Program-made: the position numbers and the translations under genes | Notes under the pieces: generated by a model | What the model was told of the DNA's origin: nothing | What the model saw: the letters and a program-made list of their open reading frames with translations, nothing else | Database searches by the model: none | DNA from: Shewanella sp. AS1 | Lineage (GTDB): Bacteria; Pseudomonadota; Gammaproteobacteria; Enterobacterales; Shewanellaceae | Assembly (NCBI RefSeq): GCF_021412565.1 | Contig: NZ_JAKCLJ010000001.1 | Location: 310,001 to 374,000 of the forward strand | Direction: 5' to 3' | Length of the DNA stretch: 64,000 bases | Part shown: positions 47,059-55,847 of the stretch, in pieces | Numbering within the stretch: the stretch's first letter is position 1 | Layout: each line of letters opens with the position of its first letter

Positions 47059-47985
47059 GTGAACTATTTTCTGACCTATCTAAAAGGGATGGCCATGGGC
47101 GCCGCCGATGTGGTGCCTGGGGTATCTGGCGGCACAATCGCCTTTATTACCGGGATCTTGGATACGCTGCTCGACAGTATTCGCCGCATAAATCCCAAAC
47201 TGCTACAGGTGATCCGCACCCAGGGAGCCAAGGCAGCCTTTATGCACATTAATGGTCCCTTTTTGATTGCTGTCTTTGGCGGCATTTTGACCAGCATCTT
47301 TACCCTGGCGAAATTAATTTCTTATCTGCTGGAGGCGCACCCTATCCCTATCTGGTCCTTCTTCTTTGGGCTGATCATCATCTCTGTGGTGCATATGCTA
47401 AAGCAGGTGAAAGGCTTTAGTGTTGGGCGTTTGCTGCTGTTCGCTATTGGCGCTGTCTTTGCCTGGGGGATCACTATGCTCAGTCCTATCGCCATCGAAG
47501 CGACCCATCTGAATGTGTTTCTCGGTGGCTGCGTGGCGATTTGTGCCATGTTACTGCCGGGGATCTCAGGCAGCTTTATTCTCTTACTGCTCGGGCTATA
47601 CACCTCGGTATTACATGCGGCGAAGAGCTTTGACATCGGCCTTCTTTGCATGTTTGGGCTAGGCTGTGTGGTCGGTCTCTTGTCATTTAGTCATCTGCTG
47701 TCGGCCTTACTTCGCAAATACCATGATGCCACCATCATGTTTCTCACCGGATTGATGCTGGGAACCTTAGGCAAGATCTGGCCCTGGAAGCAGGTACTGA
47801 CTTGGCGGGAGAACTCCCACGGCGAGATGGTGCCTCTGCTGGAGCAGAACCTGTCTCCCATGCAGTTTGAAGCCCTGACGGGTAACAGTGCTCAGCTGCT
47901 TATGGCGGTGATCGCTATGCTGGTGGCTATCGTGCTGGTGTGGGGCTTAGAGGTGTTTGCCGCAAAGCAATCGGTCGATGAATAA
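47059..47985 (+). CDS. DUF368 polytopic membrane protein
   Basis: A 308-residue membrane protein with about eight to nine helices. The N-terminal motif KGMAMGAADVVPGVSGGTIAFITG and the repeated MLLPGISGSFILLLLGLY (about 160-177) are the inverted-repeat signature of DUF368. Members of this family have recently been implicated in undecaprenyl phosphate recycling (the PopT class); that assignment is from memory. The start is GTG, 14 bases after a TAAGGG-type weak Shine-Dalgarno sequence. Confidence 0.9.
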   Translation: MNYFLTYLKGMAMGAADVVPGVSGGTIAFITGILDTLLDSIRRINPKLLQVIRTQGAKAAFMHINGPFLIAVFGGILTSIFTLAKLISYLLEAHPIPIWSFFFGLIIISVVHMLKQVKGFSVGRLLLFAIGAVFAWGITMLSPIAIEATHLNVFLGGCVAICAMLLPGISGSFILLLLGLYTSVLHAAKSFDIGLLCMFGLGCVVGLLSFSHLLSALLRKYHDATIMFLTGLMLGTLGKIWPWKQVLTWRENSHGEMVPLLEQNLSPMQFEALTGNSAQLLMAVIAMLVAIVLVWGLEVFAAKQSVDE

Positions 47986-48007
47986 AGGTACCCTGATTGA
48001 TAAAATG

Positions 48008-48039
48008 CCTGCTGGATAATCAAGGGATTATCGAGCAGG
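48008..48039. other. Hairpin between DUF368 and DUF3634 genes
   Basis: CCTGCTGGATAATC / GATTATCGAGCAGG form a 14-position stem with one mismatch and a four-base loop (AAGG). There is no T-run after it on the plus strand, so it may be an RNA-stabilising structure or a Rho-dependent end rather than a classical terminator. Confidence 0.6.
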
Positions 48040-48077
48040 CTGAAGATGGTCGTGTAGGCTGCCAAGCCTGTCAGCAG

Positions 48078-48422
48078 TTAACCTGCCTGACGTGAATTAT
48101 CGACCGATTTCTTATCGTAGTATTCGAAGGGAAACTGATTGCGGATCCGCTGTGTGATGCTGTCACCTACATTAGCTGAGACATGCAAGCGTACACTGCC
48201 CGCTTTCTCTGCCCGCACTACACAGGTCAGTTTCTCCGTTTTAGCAATCGCCTTGCATTCCCTTTGAAACTTCTCCGGGATCTTGCCCTTGTGTGAAGTT
48301 AAACGTCCCTCCTTGAACTGCATCTCAAACAGAGTGACGCCGCGTTTGCCGCTGAAGATCAACTTGTAGATAAGCACTAGACCGACAAGGATAAAACCGA
48401 CTTTAAAGAGTGTCTCAGACAT
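48078..48422 (-). CDS. DUF3634 small membrane protein
   Basis: A 114-residue protein with one N-terminal transmembrane helix (about residues 4-22, LFKVGFILVGLVLIYKLIF). A soluble domain follows: FEMQFKEGRLTSHKGKIPEKFQRECKAIAK ... ITQRIRNQFPFEYY, matching DUF3634. Function unknown. Immediately upstream lies a 9-bp tandem array. Single gene. Confidence 0.78.
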   Translation of the reverse strand: MSETLFKVGFILVGLVLIYKLIFSGKRGVTLFEMQFKEGRLTSHKGKIPEKFQRECKAIAKTEKLTCVVRAEKAGSVRLHVSANVGDSITQRIRNQFPFEYYDKKSVDNSRQAG

Positions 48423-48513
48423 GGAAGTTCCTCATAAGATGTATGGTATGAAGATACTCCCGCACGTTGGAATTTCCTAGTGGGTGAGATCAAATATTGT
48501 GATTCTTGCTGTC

Positions 48514-48558
48514 GCATGAGGTGCATGAGGTGCATGAGGTGCATGAGGTGCATCAGGT
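48514..48558. repeat. 9-bp tandem array, five units
   Basis: GCATGAGGT is repeated four times exactly, followed by GCATCAGGT. It lies about 92 bases upstream of the DUF3634 start and just beyond the TorF-type gene terminator. On the plus strand the 9-base unit keeps frame (Met-Arg-Cys-type tripeptides), but no open gene uses it. Confidence 0.95.
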
Positions 48559-48574
48559 CAGGGGCGCGCGCAAT

Positions 48575-48599
48575 AAAAAAACCGCCCGCAGGCGGTTTT
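48575..48599 (-). terminator. Terminator of the TorF-type outer membrane protein gene
   Basis: AAAACCGCC-CGCA-GGCGGTTTT, a nine-base-pair stem. On the minus strand it is followed by TTTATTG. It lies 19 bases beyond the stop codon. Confidence 0.87.
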
Positions 48600-48617
48600 G
48601 TCGCTAAGGAATGAATA

Positions 48618-49337
48618 TTAGAAGGCGTAAGATGCGCTAAATAATATAGTGCCTTTATTGGTAAAGGGGCCATCTTTGATCTCGTTGTCGCTGCTTAGAT
48701 TAGTGTCTAACCAGGCCAGTGACAAACCTACGCCAGCTACCTCAGTCGATACGCCGACAGAGTAATCCATGTAGCTCTCACCCCAGTCGAAGTCGGCACC
48801 GTCGCCATAGCTGTAACCTACATGGGCATCTATGCTCCAGTTTTCGACGAACTCATAGGAGTAGTTAAGCTCGCTATAATGCATGTCGATATCGGCATTG
48901 GCATAGTTATTGGTATACCACTGGGCGAAGTGGAAATTCTCATAATAGAAACCAACGCTGGCTTCCAGGTAACGGCTGCTGTCGTCCTGACCTGGATAGG
49001 TGTAATAGGTTAGAGTGACATCGTATTCCACTGCGTCATCGGCGCCAAAGGCTCCGGCATAACCTGCGTACAGATCCACTTCTACGTCAGCGTCGTAGCT
49101 GTCATCGTCAACATTACTGGCCCATGCCCCAAAGAAGATGCCATTTTCCATGCTGTAATACAGATCGGCCTGAACGGCAAAATCCCCAGCTGTCTGTGAG
49201 ATGCCTCGGAAGCGGTAATCGTTAGTGACGCCGATCTCCCCGGCAACTTCGGCCTGAGCCATAGGGGCGAGCAGGGCACTGGTTAATACTAATCCAACTA
49301 ATTGGGCGATCCTTCTAGTATTCAAATTTTTATTCAC
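48618..49337 (-). CDS. TorF family putative porin
   Basis: A 239-residue outer membrane protein. A signal peptide spans residues 1-29 (ends AQA before EVAGE). The barrel contains NDYRFRGISQTAGDFAVQADLYY, the signature of the TIGR02001/TorF (Gcw_chp) family, and it ends in Phe (ILFSASYAF), the outer membrane assembly signal. The mature protein is strongly acidic, with many Asp and Tyr. It probably forms a small pore or is a structural barrel; substrate unknown. Confidence 0.87.
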   Translation of the reverse strand: MNKNLNTRRIAQLVGLVLTSALLAPMAQAEVAGEIGVTNDYRFRGISQTAGDFAVQADLYYSMENGIFFGAWASNVDDDSYDADVEVDLYAGYAGAFGADDAVEYDVTLTYYTYPGQDDSSRYLEASVGFYYENFHFAQWYTNNYANADIDMHYSELNYSYEFVENWSIDAHVGYSYGDGADFDWGESYMDYSVGVSTEVAGVGLSLAWLDTNLSSDNEIKDGPFTNKGTILFSASYAF

Positions 49338-49455
49338 TGTGGTTTCTCCATTTCACTTTGTTGACATCAGTATTTTTGTGCTTCCTAAAAATACTTGATT
49401 AAGCCAAACACCAGCCGAAGTGCTGAGACGACATGGCGATTTTTTACTTACTCAG

Positions 49456-49821
49456 TTACTTCTGCTCGAAAACGACATAGACTTTTTTACAGGTGTCTAT
49501 CACTTTCCAAATGCCGCTAAAACCTGCGGGGATGACGAAACGATCCCCTTGGCCAACGCTAATGCTGTTGCCAGTTTTATCCGTTATCTCGCAGCGGCCC
49601 GCTAAGATTTCGCAATACTCATGTTCGCTGTAATTGACTCTCCAGCTGCCAATATCTCCCTGCCAAATGCCGGCATGAAACTGTCCGCAGGGGCTGGAGT
49701 AATGGTTTTTCACCTGCTGCTTAGGATCCCCTGAGATCCATTTTTCTCTGGCCACTTCATAGTGTTCAGTTTGGGTAAGCCGCTGGCTGAAATTGATGAT
49801 ATCATCCACGCTGATTATCAT
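49456..49821 (-). CDS. Small cupin protein (cupin_3/EutQ-like)
   Basis: A 121-residue single-domain cupin. The barrel is visible as GSWRVNYSEHEYCEILAGRCEITDKTG (motif 1 with His and Glu ligands) and GDRFVIPAGFSGIWKVIDTCKKVYVVFE (motif 2, with the last His replaced). A similar small cupin often accompanies polyamine or amino acid catabolic genes. It lies 55 bases after mmsA in the same direction. Function unknown. Confidence 0.82.
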   Translation of the reverse strand: MIISVDDIINFSQRLTQTEHYEVAREKWISGDPKQQVKNHYSSPCGQFHAGIWQGDIGSWRVNYSEHEYCEILAGRCEITDKTGNSISVGQGDRFVIPAGFSGIWKVIDTCKKVYVVFEQK

Positions 49822-49876
49822 ATTAAATCCTTGACTATTATATAGTTTTATCTAATTCGCTCTGTTTTTACCTGAC

Positions 49877-51367
49877 TCATTTCATGGTTGGCATTACAAA
49901 TTCAGCCTGAGCTGATTTAGCCTTGGGCCAGCGGGCCGTGATGGCCTTGCGTTTAGTGTAAAAACGTACGCCGTCTGGACCATGCATGTGCAGAGGGCCA
50001 AACAGAGAACGCTTCCAGCCACCAAAACTGTGAAACGCCATAGGCACAGGGATAGGCACATTGACACCGACCATGCCGACCTGAACATTGTGACAGAAAT
50101 GCCTTGCCGCTTCGCCGCTCTGGGTAAAGATGGCTGTGCCGTTGCCAAACTCATGGTCGTTGATCAGTTGCAATGCCTGGGCATAATCTTTAACCCGCAC
50201 AATAGAGAGCACAGGGCCAAAGATCTCCTCCTTGTAGATGGTCATCTCTGGGGTGACATGATCAAACAGGCAGCCGCCGAGGAAGAATCCCTGCTGATGA
50301 TCGCGAACGCTCAGCTGGCGGCCATCGGCCACTAAGGTGGCACCTTCTGCGATCCCGATATCGACATAGCTGCGTACTTTCTCCAGATGTTGTCTGGAGA
50401 TCAAAGGGCCCATATCCATCTCGCCTTCGAGCCCGTTACCGACACGCAACGTCTGGATCTGTGGCAGGAGTTTTTCCAGCAAAGGTTCGGCCACATCACC
50501 CACAGCCAGCACCACAGAGATAGCCATGCAGCGCTCTCCCGCCGAGCCATAGGCGGCGCCCATCAGCGCACTGACGGCCTGATCCAGATCCGCATCTGGC
50601 ATCAGAAGCATGTGATTCTTCGCGCCCCCTAAGGCCTGAACCCGCTTGCCATGTTTGGAAGCTGTCTCGTAAATGTATTGGGCAATCGGTGTCGAGCCGA
50701 CAAAACTGACCGCCTGAATATCTTTATGAGTCAGCAGGGTATCTACGGCTTCCTTGTCGCCATTGACGACGTTAAACACACCATCGGGCAGACCAGCCTG
50801 GCTGAGTAACTCGGCGATGCGCATCACGGAGGAGGGATCTTTCTCCGAAGGTTTCATGATAAAGGTGTTGCCCGCGGCAATGGCGATGGGAAACATCCAC
50901 ATAGGCACCATGACAGGAAAGTTGAATGGGGCAATCCCGGCAACGACACCCAGTGATTGGTTTAGCGTCCAGGCATCAACCCCGCCGCCCACTTGCTCTG
51001 TGTGTTCGCCTTTTAACAGATGGGGAATGCCGCAGGCAAACTCGACAACTTCTAAGCCTCGTATAATTTCGCCTTTGGCATCATCAAGCACCTTGCCATG
51101 TTCGCGGGTGATCATGGCGGCGAGCTCATCCATATTGGCTTCGACCAGGGCTTTGAACTTAAACAGGATGCGGGCGCGATTGAGCGGCGTCACTTCCGAC
51201 CAGGACTCATGGGCCTGCTTGGCAATGGCGATGGCTTGGGTCACCTCATCCTGGCTTGCCAGGGAGACATCGGCATTATGTTCACCTGTGGCGGGTTCAA
51301 ACACAGCTCCGACCCGTACGCTCGCTTGTGTGTGTCGTCCATTGATATAGTGGTTTATCTGTTGCAT
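49877..51367 (-). CDS. mmsA: CoA-acylating (methyl)malonate-semialdehyde dehydrogenase
   Basis: A 496-residue aldehyde dehydrogenase of the MmsA type. It oxidises malonate semialdehyde or methylmalonate semialdehyde with NAD and CoA to acetyl-CoA or propionyl-CoA plus CO2. NFPVMVPMWMFPIAIAAGN, the catalytic Cys near residue 280 in GERCMAISV and PMAFHSFGGWKRS are MmsA-specific. With the upstream aminotransferase (67 bases away) it forms a beta-alanine to acetyl-CoA route, and valine degradation genes are not adjacent, so malonate semialdehyde is the likelier substrate. Confidence 0.93.
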   Translation of the reverse strand: MQQINHYINGRHTQASVRVGAVFEPATGEHNADVSLASQDEVTQAIAIAKQAHESWSEVTPLNRARILFKFKALVEANMDELAAMITREHGKVLDDAKGEIIRGLEVVEFACGIPHLLKGEHTEQVGGGVDAWTLNQSLGVVAGIAPFNFPVMVPMWMFPIAIAAGNTFIMKPSEKDPSSVMRIAELLSQAGLPDGVFNVVNGDKEAVDTLLTHKDIQAVSFVGSTPIAQYIYETASKHGKRVQALGGAKNHMLLMPDADLDQAVSALMGAAYGSAGERCMAISVVLAVGDVAEPLLEKLLPQIQTLRVGNGLEGEMDMGPLISRQHLEKVRSYVDIGIAEGATLVADGRQLSVRDHQQGFFLGGCLFDHVTPEMTIYKEEIFGPVLSIVRVKDYAQALQLINDHEFGNGTAIFTQSGEAARHFCHNVQVGMVGVNVPIPVPMAFHSFGGWKRSLFGPLHMHGPDGVRFYTKRKAITARWPKAKSAQAEFVMPTMK

Positions 51368-51434
51368 ACCAGCTAGGTTCCTACAAACTATTGATGTTAA
51401 TGGTGATGTCAGCGGATGATCTCAGCGGATTATG

Positions 51435-52775
51435 TTAGCCAACCGCTAAGATGGCGTCGCTGAGGGTATTGATCATCTGATCTATCTGCGCCTTCTCGAC
51501 AATCAGTGGTGGCGACAGGGCTATTGTGTCTGCTGTGGCTCTGACCAGAATGCCGTTTTTGAAACAGGTCTCGAAGATGGCAAAACCGCGTTTACCTATT
51601 CCCTGCTCATTGGATGAGAATTGAATACCGGCCACCAGACCCGTGTTGCGTATATCGATAAGATGAGGCAAGCCCTTAAGGCTGTGCACCGCCTGTTCAA
51701 AATAGCCTTCCAGGGCGATGCTGCGATCAAACAGCTGCTCCTCTTGATAGATATCTAAGGTGGCTAGGGCAGCTGCGGCTGCGACAGGATGACCCGAATA
51801 GGTGTAGCCGTGATAGAGTTCAATCGCGCCTTCCGGGGCATCCATGCTGGTATCATAGATGGCGTCATCGATCAATACTGCCCCCATAGGAATGGCGCCG
51901 TTGTTGATCGCTTTGGCCGTGGTGATCATATCTGGTTTGACTCCCCAGCGCTGGCTGGCAAAGGCGTCTCCGACCCGGCCAAAACCTGTGATCACCTCAT
52001 CGAAGATAAGCAATATGCCATGTTTCTGGGTGATCTCTCTAAGCTGCTTTAAGTATCCCTGAGGCGGTAATATCACGCCGGCAGAGCCAGACATGGGCTC
52101 AACGATAACAGCGGCAATATTTTCGCTGCCATGGAGCGCAATCAGCTGTTCGAGCACCTTGGCTTTATCCGCGCCATGGGTCGGCAAACCTTTGCAGAAA
52201 GCGTTGTTTTCTATATCTAAGGTATGGGGCAGATGATCGACGCCTTGTAGCAGTTGCTGGCTGAAGCTGCGGCGGTTACCGCCAATGCCACCGACTGAGA
52301 TGCCGCCGAAACCGACGCCGTGATAACCCAGTTCCCGGCCAATAAAACGGGTGCGAGTCGCTTCGCCCCGGGCCCTATGGTAGTTGAGGGCGATTTTCAG
52401 TGCAGTGTCGACCGATTCTGAGCCTGAATTAGTGAAGAAGACCTTATTGATCCCCTCTGGTGCAATAGCGGCTAAACGCTCGGCCAGCTCAAATGCCAAT
52501 GGGTGTCCCATCTGAAACGAGGGCGCATAGTCCATCTCATGGATCTGTTTACTGACCGCTTCGGAGATAGCCTTGCGGCCATGACCTGCGTTGCAGCACC
52601 ATAGGCCGGCAGTCCCATCGAGTACGGTTCGACCACTGACATCCTTGTAATACATACCTTCTGCCTGAGCTAATAATCTTGGGCTCTGCTTAAACTGACG
52701 ATTAGCGGTAAATGGCATCCAGTAATGTTCTAATGACCCAAGATCTGCTTGTCCAGCCGGTGTTAACTCATCCAT
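51435..52775 (-). CDS. Class III omega-amino acid:pyruvate aminotransferase (BauA-like)
   Basis: A 446-residue PLP-dependent class III transaminase. HYWMPFTANRQF at the N-terminus is characteristic of beta-alanine:pyruvate aminotransferases such as BauA of Pseudomonas. The PLP lysine is Lys288 in TTAKAINNGAIPMGAV, with DEVITGFGR upstream. Likely reaction: beta-alanine plus pyruvate to malonate semialdehyde plus alanine; activity on GABA or diamines is possible. It is divergent from puuC, with candidate PuuR boxes between, and precedes mmsA on the same strand. Confidence 0.88.
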   Translation of the reverse strand: MDELTPAGQADLGSLEHYWMPFTANRQFKQSPRLLAQAEGMYYKDVSGRTVLDGTAGLWCCNAGHGRKAISEAVSKQIHEMDYAPSFQMGHPLAFELAERLAAIAPEGINKVFFTNSGSESVDTALKIALNYHRARGEATRTRFIGRELGYHGVGFGGISVGGIGGNRRSFSQQLLQGVDHLPHTLDIENNAFCKGLPTHGADKAKVLEQLIALHGSENIAAVIVEPMSGSAGVILPPQGYLKQLREITQKHGILLIFDEVITGFGRVGDAFASQRWGVKPDMITTAKAINNGAIPMGAVLIDDAIYDTSMDAPEGAIELYHGYTYSGHPVAAAAALATLDIYQEEQLFDRSIALEGYFEQAVHSLKGLPHLIDIRNTGLVAGIQFSSNEQGIGKRGFAIFETCFKNGILVRATADTIALSPPLIVEKAQIDQMINTLSDAILAVG

Positions 52776-52839
52776 ATTATCTACCTTGATTCGATCTGTT
52801 ACTGTTTATTCTAAGTGGTCGATATTCGCTATGCTATGT

Positions 52840-52854
52840 CAGAAATAATGAACA
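52840..52854 (+). promoter_or_regulatory. Candidate PuuR box (plus orientation)
   Basis: CAGAAATAATGAACA matches 12 of 15 bases of the E. coli PuuR recognition element AAAATATAATGAACA as I remember it. It lies 65 bases before the aminotransferase start and 171 before puuC. Confidence 0.55.
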
Positions 52855-52865
52855 TGAAAGTAATT

Positions 52866-52880
52866 TGTTCATTATTTATG
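52866..52880 (-). promoter_or_regulatory. Candidate PuuR box (minus orientation, facing the first)
   Basis: On the minus strand CATAAATAATGAACA matches 12 of 15 bases of the E. coli PuuR element. With the first box it makes a 12-11-12 inverted repeat (52843-52877), an arrangement well suited to binding a dimer or pair. Confidence 0.55.
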
Positions 52881-53024
52881 GCAAAAAATGAAGATTTTGT
52901 AAAAAATATTGAAATTTAATCATTAAAGGGCGTAATCTAGGACAGGATTTGCAGCCTGCCAAGCTCAGCTGAGCCGAACTTGGCGCTGCATAAATAAGGA
53001 TTATCACCCGCTAAGAGGTTAGAG

Positions 53025-54521
53025 ATGAGCACTCCCCAAAGTCGTGAACAGTGGCAGCAGATGGCCGATGGCCTGGCTATTAATGGACAAGCCTTTATCA
53101 ATGGCGAATATTGCGCCGCCCAGTCTGGCGAGACGTTCGATTGTATTAGTCCAATAGATGGTCGCTTATTAGCCCAAGTCGCCAGCTGTGACCTGGCCGA
53201 TGCTAACTTAGCCGTCGCCAATGCCAGGGCGGTGTTTGAAGCGGGTGACTGGTCGAAAATGGCGCCGGTCAAGCGTAAGCAGGTGATGATACGTTTCGCC
53301 GATCTGCTCGAAGCCCATAAGGATGAATTGGCGCTGTTAGAAACCCTGGACATGGGTAAGCCAATAGGCGATGCCCTGAGTGTGGATCTGGCGGGGGCAG
53401 CGCGGGCAATCCGCTGGTCCGGTGAGGCCGTGGATAAGATTTACGATGAAATCGCTCCGACTGCCCATGATGAAATCGGCATGATCACCCGTGAAGCCGT
53501 AGGTGTCGTCGCCGCCATTGTGCCTTGGAATTTCCCTCTGCTGATGGCCTGCTGGAAATTGGGCCCAGCCCTCGCCACAGGTAACAGTGTGGTACTTAAA
53601 CCCTCGGAGAAATCGCCGCTGACTGCCATTCGTATTGCGGCGCTGGCGATCGAGGCCGGGCTGCCTAAAGGGGTACTCAATGTGCTACCTGGTTTTGGTC
53701 ATACCGTGGGCAAGGCACTTGGGCTGCACATGGATGTGGATACTCTGGTCTTTACCGGTTCCACCAAAATCGCCAAACAGCTGATGATCTATGCGGGTGA
53801 GTCGAACATGAAGCGGGTCTGGTTGGAGGCGGGCGGTAAGAGCCCCCATATCGTCTTTAATGATGCGCCAGATTTAAAGCAGGTTGCCAAGGCGGCGGCT
53901 TCGGCGATCGCCTATAACCAGGGCGAGGTATGCACGGCGGGTTCGCGCCTGCTGGTGGAAGCAAGCATTAAGGATGAGCTTATTGAGTTGATTGTTAAGG
54001 AGATGCAGCAATGGCAGCCTGGGCATCCGCTGGATCCAAATACCAATTGTGGCGCCGTGGTGGATAAGCAGCAGCTGGATAATGTGCTGCACTACATTCG
54101 CAGCGGTCTCGATGAGGGCGCCTGTCTCGTCTGTGGTGGTCAGCAGGTGCTGGCTGACAGCGGCGGCGTCTATGTTCAGCCGACCATCTTTAGCGATGTG
54201 AGCAATCAGATGACCATAGCCAGAGAGGAGATCTTTGGCCCTGTGCTCTCAGTGATCACTTTCGATGGCATGGATGAGGCGATTGCCATAGGTAACGATA
54301 CCATCTATGGTCTGGCCGCCGGTGTATGGACTGCGGATATTAGTAAGGCCCATAAGACGGCCAGGGCACTGCGCAGCGGTATGGTTTGGATTAACCATTA
54401 TGACGGCGGCGATATGACGGCACCTTTTGGGGGGTATAAGCAGTCGGGCAATGGCCGGGATAAATCCCTGCATGCCTTTGAGAAATACACAGAGATCAAG
54501 GCGACCTGGATCGCTTTATAA
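53025..54521 (+). CDS. puuC: Gamma-glutamyl-gamma-aminobutyraldehyde dehydrogenase (PuuC-like)
   Basis: A 498-residue NAD(P)-dependent aldehyde dehydrogenase. Catalytic Cys303 is in NQGEVCTAGSRL and general base Glu268 in VWLEAGGKSP; PWNFPLLMACWKLGPALATGNSVV is the coenzyme region. The sequence lies in the PuuC/KauB group, which oxidises gamma-glutamyl-gamma-aminobutyraldehyde, 3-aminopropionaldehyde or related aldehydes. AGAGG precedes the ATG by about eight bases. It is divergent from the aminotransferase and ends at a strong terminator. The precise aldehyde is inferred from the cluster. Confidence 0.9.
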   Translation: MSTPQSREQWQQMADGLAINGQAFINGEYCAAQSGETFDCISPIDGRLLAQVASCDLADANLAVANARAVFEAGDWSKMAPVKRKQVMIRFADLLEAHKDELALLETLDMGKPIGDALSVDLAGAARAIRWSGEAVDKIYDEIAPTAHDEIGMITREAVGVVAAIVPWNFPLLMACWKLGPALATGNSVVLKPSEKSPLTAIRIAALAIEAGLPKGVLNVLPGFGHTVGKALGLHMDVDTLVFTGSTKIAKQLMIYAGESNMKRVWLEAGGKSPHIVFNDAPDLKQVAKAAASAIAYNQGEVCTAGSRLLVEASIKDELIELIVKEMQQWQPGHPLDPNTNCGAVVDKQQLDNVLHYIRSGLDEGACLVCGGQQVLADSGGVYVQPTIFSDVSNQMTIAREEIFGPVLSVITFDGMDEAIAIGNDTIYGLAAGVWTADISKAHKTARALRSGMVWINHYDGGDMTAPFGGYKQSGNGRDKSLHAFEKYTEIKATWIAL

Positions 54522-54889
54522 GGGGATCGCTTTATACCTCTTGGTTTCACAATGACAACGCCCGTTAGCCTAAGGTTAACGGGCGTTTTCTTTGGCAATT
54601 TTTGCGAGCGATAACAGAAATTTGATCCTTTACCTTGATGGAAAAGGAATTTTTACTTGTCCTCTATAAGACTCTTCGTATATGTTGCCAATGGATGAAA
54701 ATTCATCTTTACTCATTTTGGGGCCGATGGTTAGTGATCGGTGTGAGTCGAATCGATGAATTTATAATTATAATTAAGTCAATCATTTGTCTTGTTTAGT
54801 AGCGGCACAATGGCTTTTAAAAAAGGATCTATTGTGTCAGCGGGTATCAGTTTTGACTGTTGATTGGTGAATACCAGTTTGGAGTGACT
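54522..54889. other. 368-base region between puuC and the sulfurtransferase gene
   Basis: It starts with the puuC terminator (54557-54592). The remaining 300 bases are AT-rich and must hold the promoter of the sulfurtransferase; TTGTCTTGTTTAG-type tracts near 54787 are visible, but I cannot assign a specific box. No gene or repeat found. Confidence 0.55.
54557..54592 (+). terminator. Terminator after puuC
   Basis: AACGCCCGTTAGCC / GGTTAACGGGCGTT, a 14-position stem with one mismatch and a three-base loop (TAA), followed by TTCTTT. Confidence 0.87.
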
Positions 54890-55747
54890 ATGGAATATCC
54901 TTTAGTAAGTACGGCGTGGCTAGAAGCTAACCTGTTCGATAATAACCTGATCCTGTTTGATGCCAGCATGGAGCAGGTGTTAGGTAAAGAGCCGATTGTT
55001 TATTCGCAGTTTGTTGCCATTCCTCGAGCGCAAAAACTGGATATTGAGAAAGTATTTTGCGATCTCACTTCATCGCTTTCCCATACTATGCCAACGGCTG
55101 AGCAGTTTAATCAGGCGATAGCCGAGCTGGGTGTCAACAGTGACAGCACAGTAGTGATTTATGATAACCAGGGGATCTACTCTTCCCCCCGCGCCTGGTG
55201 GATGTTTAAGACTATGGGGTTCGAACGGGTATTTGTGCTGGACGGCGGTTTACCCCAATGGCTGGCCGAAGAGCGAATGACTGTCGACAGTTATCATCCT
55301 AATGAGACGGAGGCGCCGGGGGATTTTTGTGCCGAGGAGCAGCCTGGCTTAGTCTGTAATCTTCACCATGTGCTGACCCGATTTGATGCCGAAAATGTGC
55401 TGGTGTTAGACGCCAGAGGCGAGGCACGATTCAATGGTAACTCCAGTGAGCCAAGGGCCAATGTTCGCAGCGGTCATATACCCGGTGCCATCAATATTCC
55501 CTTCGTGCAGGTGCTCGATGGTCATAAGCTAAAAGAGGTCGAGGCCCTGCGTGAGCTGTTTGGTCCTCTCGATGAACCTGTCTGTGAGCGTATCTTTAGT
55601 TGTGGCTCAGGGATCACCGCCTGTATTCTGATCCTAGCCGCTGTGGCGGCCGGCTACGATAATACAGTGCTGTATGATGGCTCCTGGGCCGAGTGGGGCA
55701 GTAATCCTCAGATGCCAGTCAGTACGGCGCAAAATACGGATTCTTAG
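54890..55747 (+). CDS. 3-mercaptopyruvate-type sulfurtransferase
   Basis: A 285-residue two-domain rhodanese-fold enzyme. The N-terminal domain is inactive (about 1-125, VVIYDNQGIYSSPRAWWMFKTMG). The C-terminal domain carries the active loop CGSGITA with Cys238, which is the mercaptopyruvate type rather than the CRKGVT of thiosulfate rhodanese. LVLDARGEARFNG and HIPGAINIPF are conserved. The ATG at 54890 is supported by GGAG five bases upstream; an in-frame start 30 bases earlier is less likely. It lies inside the polyamine island but has no known polyamine role. Confidence 0.91.
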   Translation: MEYPLVSTAWLEANLFDNNLILFDASMEQVLGKEPIVYSQFVAIPRAQKLDIEKVFCDLTSSLSHTMPTAEQFNQAIAELGVNSDSTVVIYDNQGIYSSPRAWWMFKTMGFERVFVLDGGLPQWLAEERMTVDSYHPNETEAPGDFCAEEQPGLVCNLHHVLTRFDAENVLVLDARGEARFNGNSSEPRANVRSGHIPGAINIPFVQVLDGHKLKEVEALRELFGPLDEPVCERIFSCGSGITACILILAAVAAGYDNTVLYDGSWAEWGSNPQMPVSTAQNTDS

Positions 55748-55773
55748 TAAAACTTAAGATGAATCATTGATAG

Positions 55774-55810
55774 AAAGGAGTCGCAGGCATTACCTGCGAC
55801 TCCTTTTTTA
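55774..55810. terminator. Bidirectional terminator between the sulfurtransferase and puuB
   Basis: AAAGGAGTCGCAGG / CCTGCGACTCCTTT, a perfect 14-base-pair stem with a five-base loop and a T-run of seven. It is shared by the two convergent genes. Confidence 0.92.
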
Positions 55811-55847
55811 TCCAGCTTAGTATGTAGAAACGCTATATCAATTAGGA

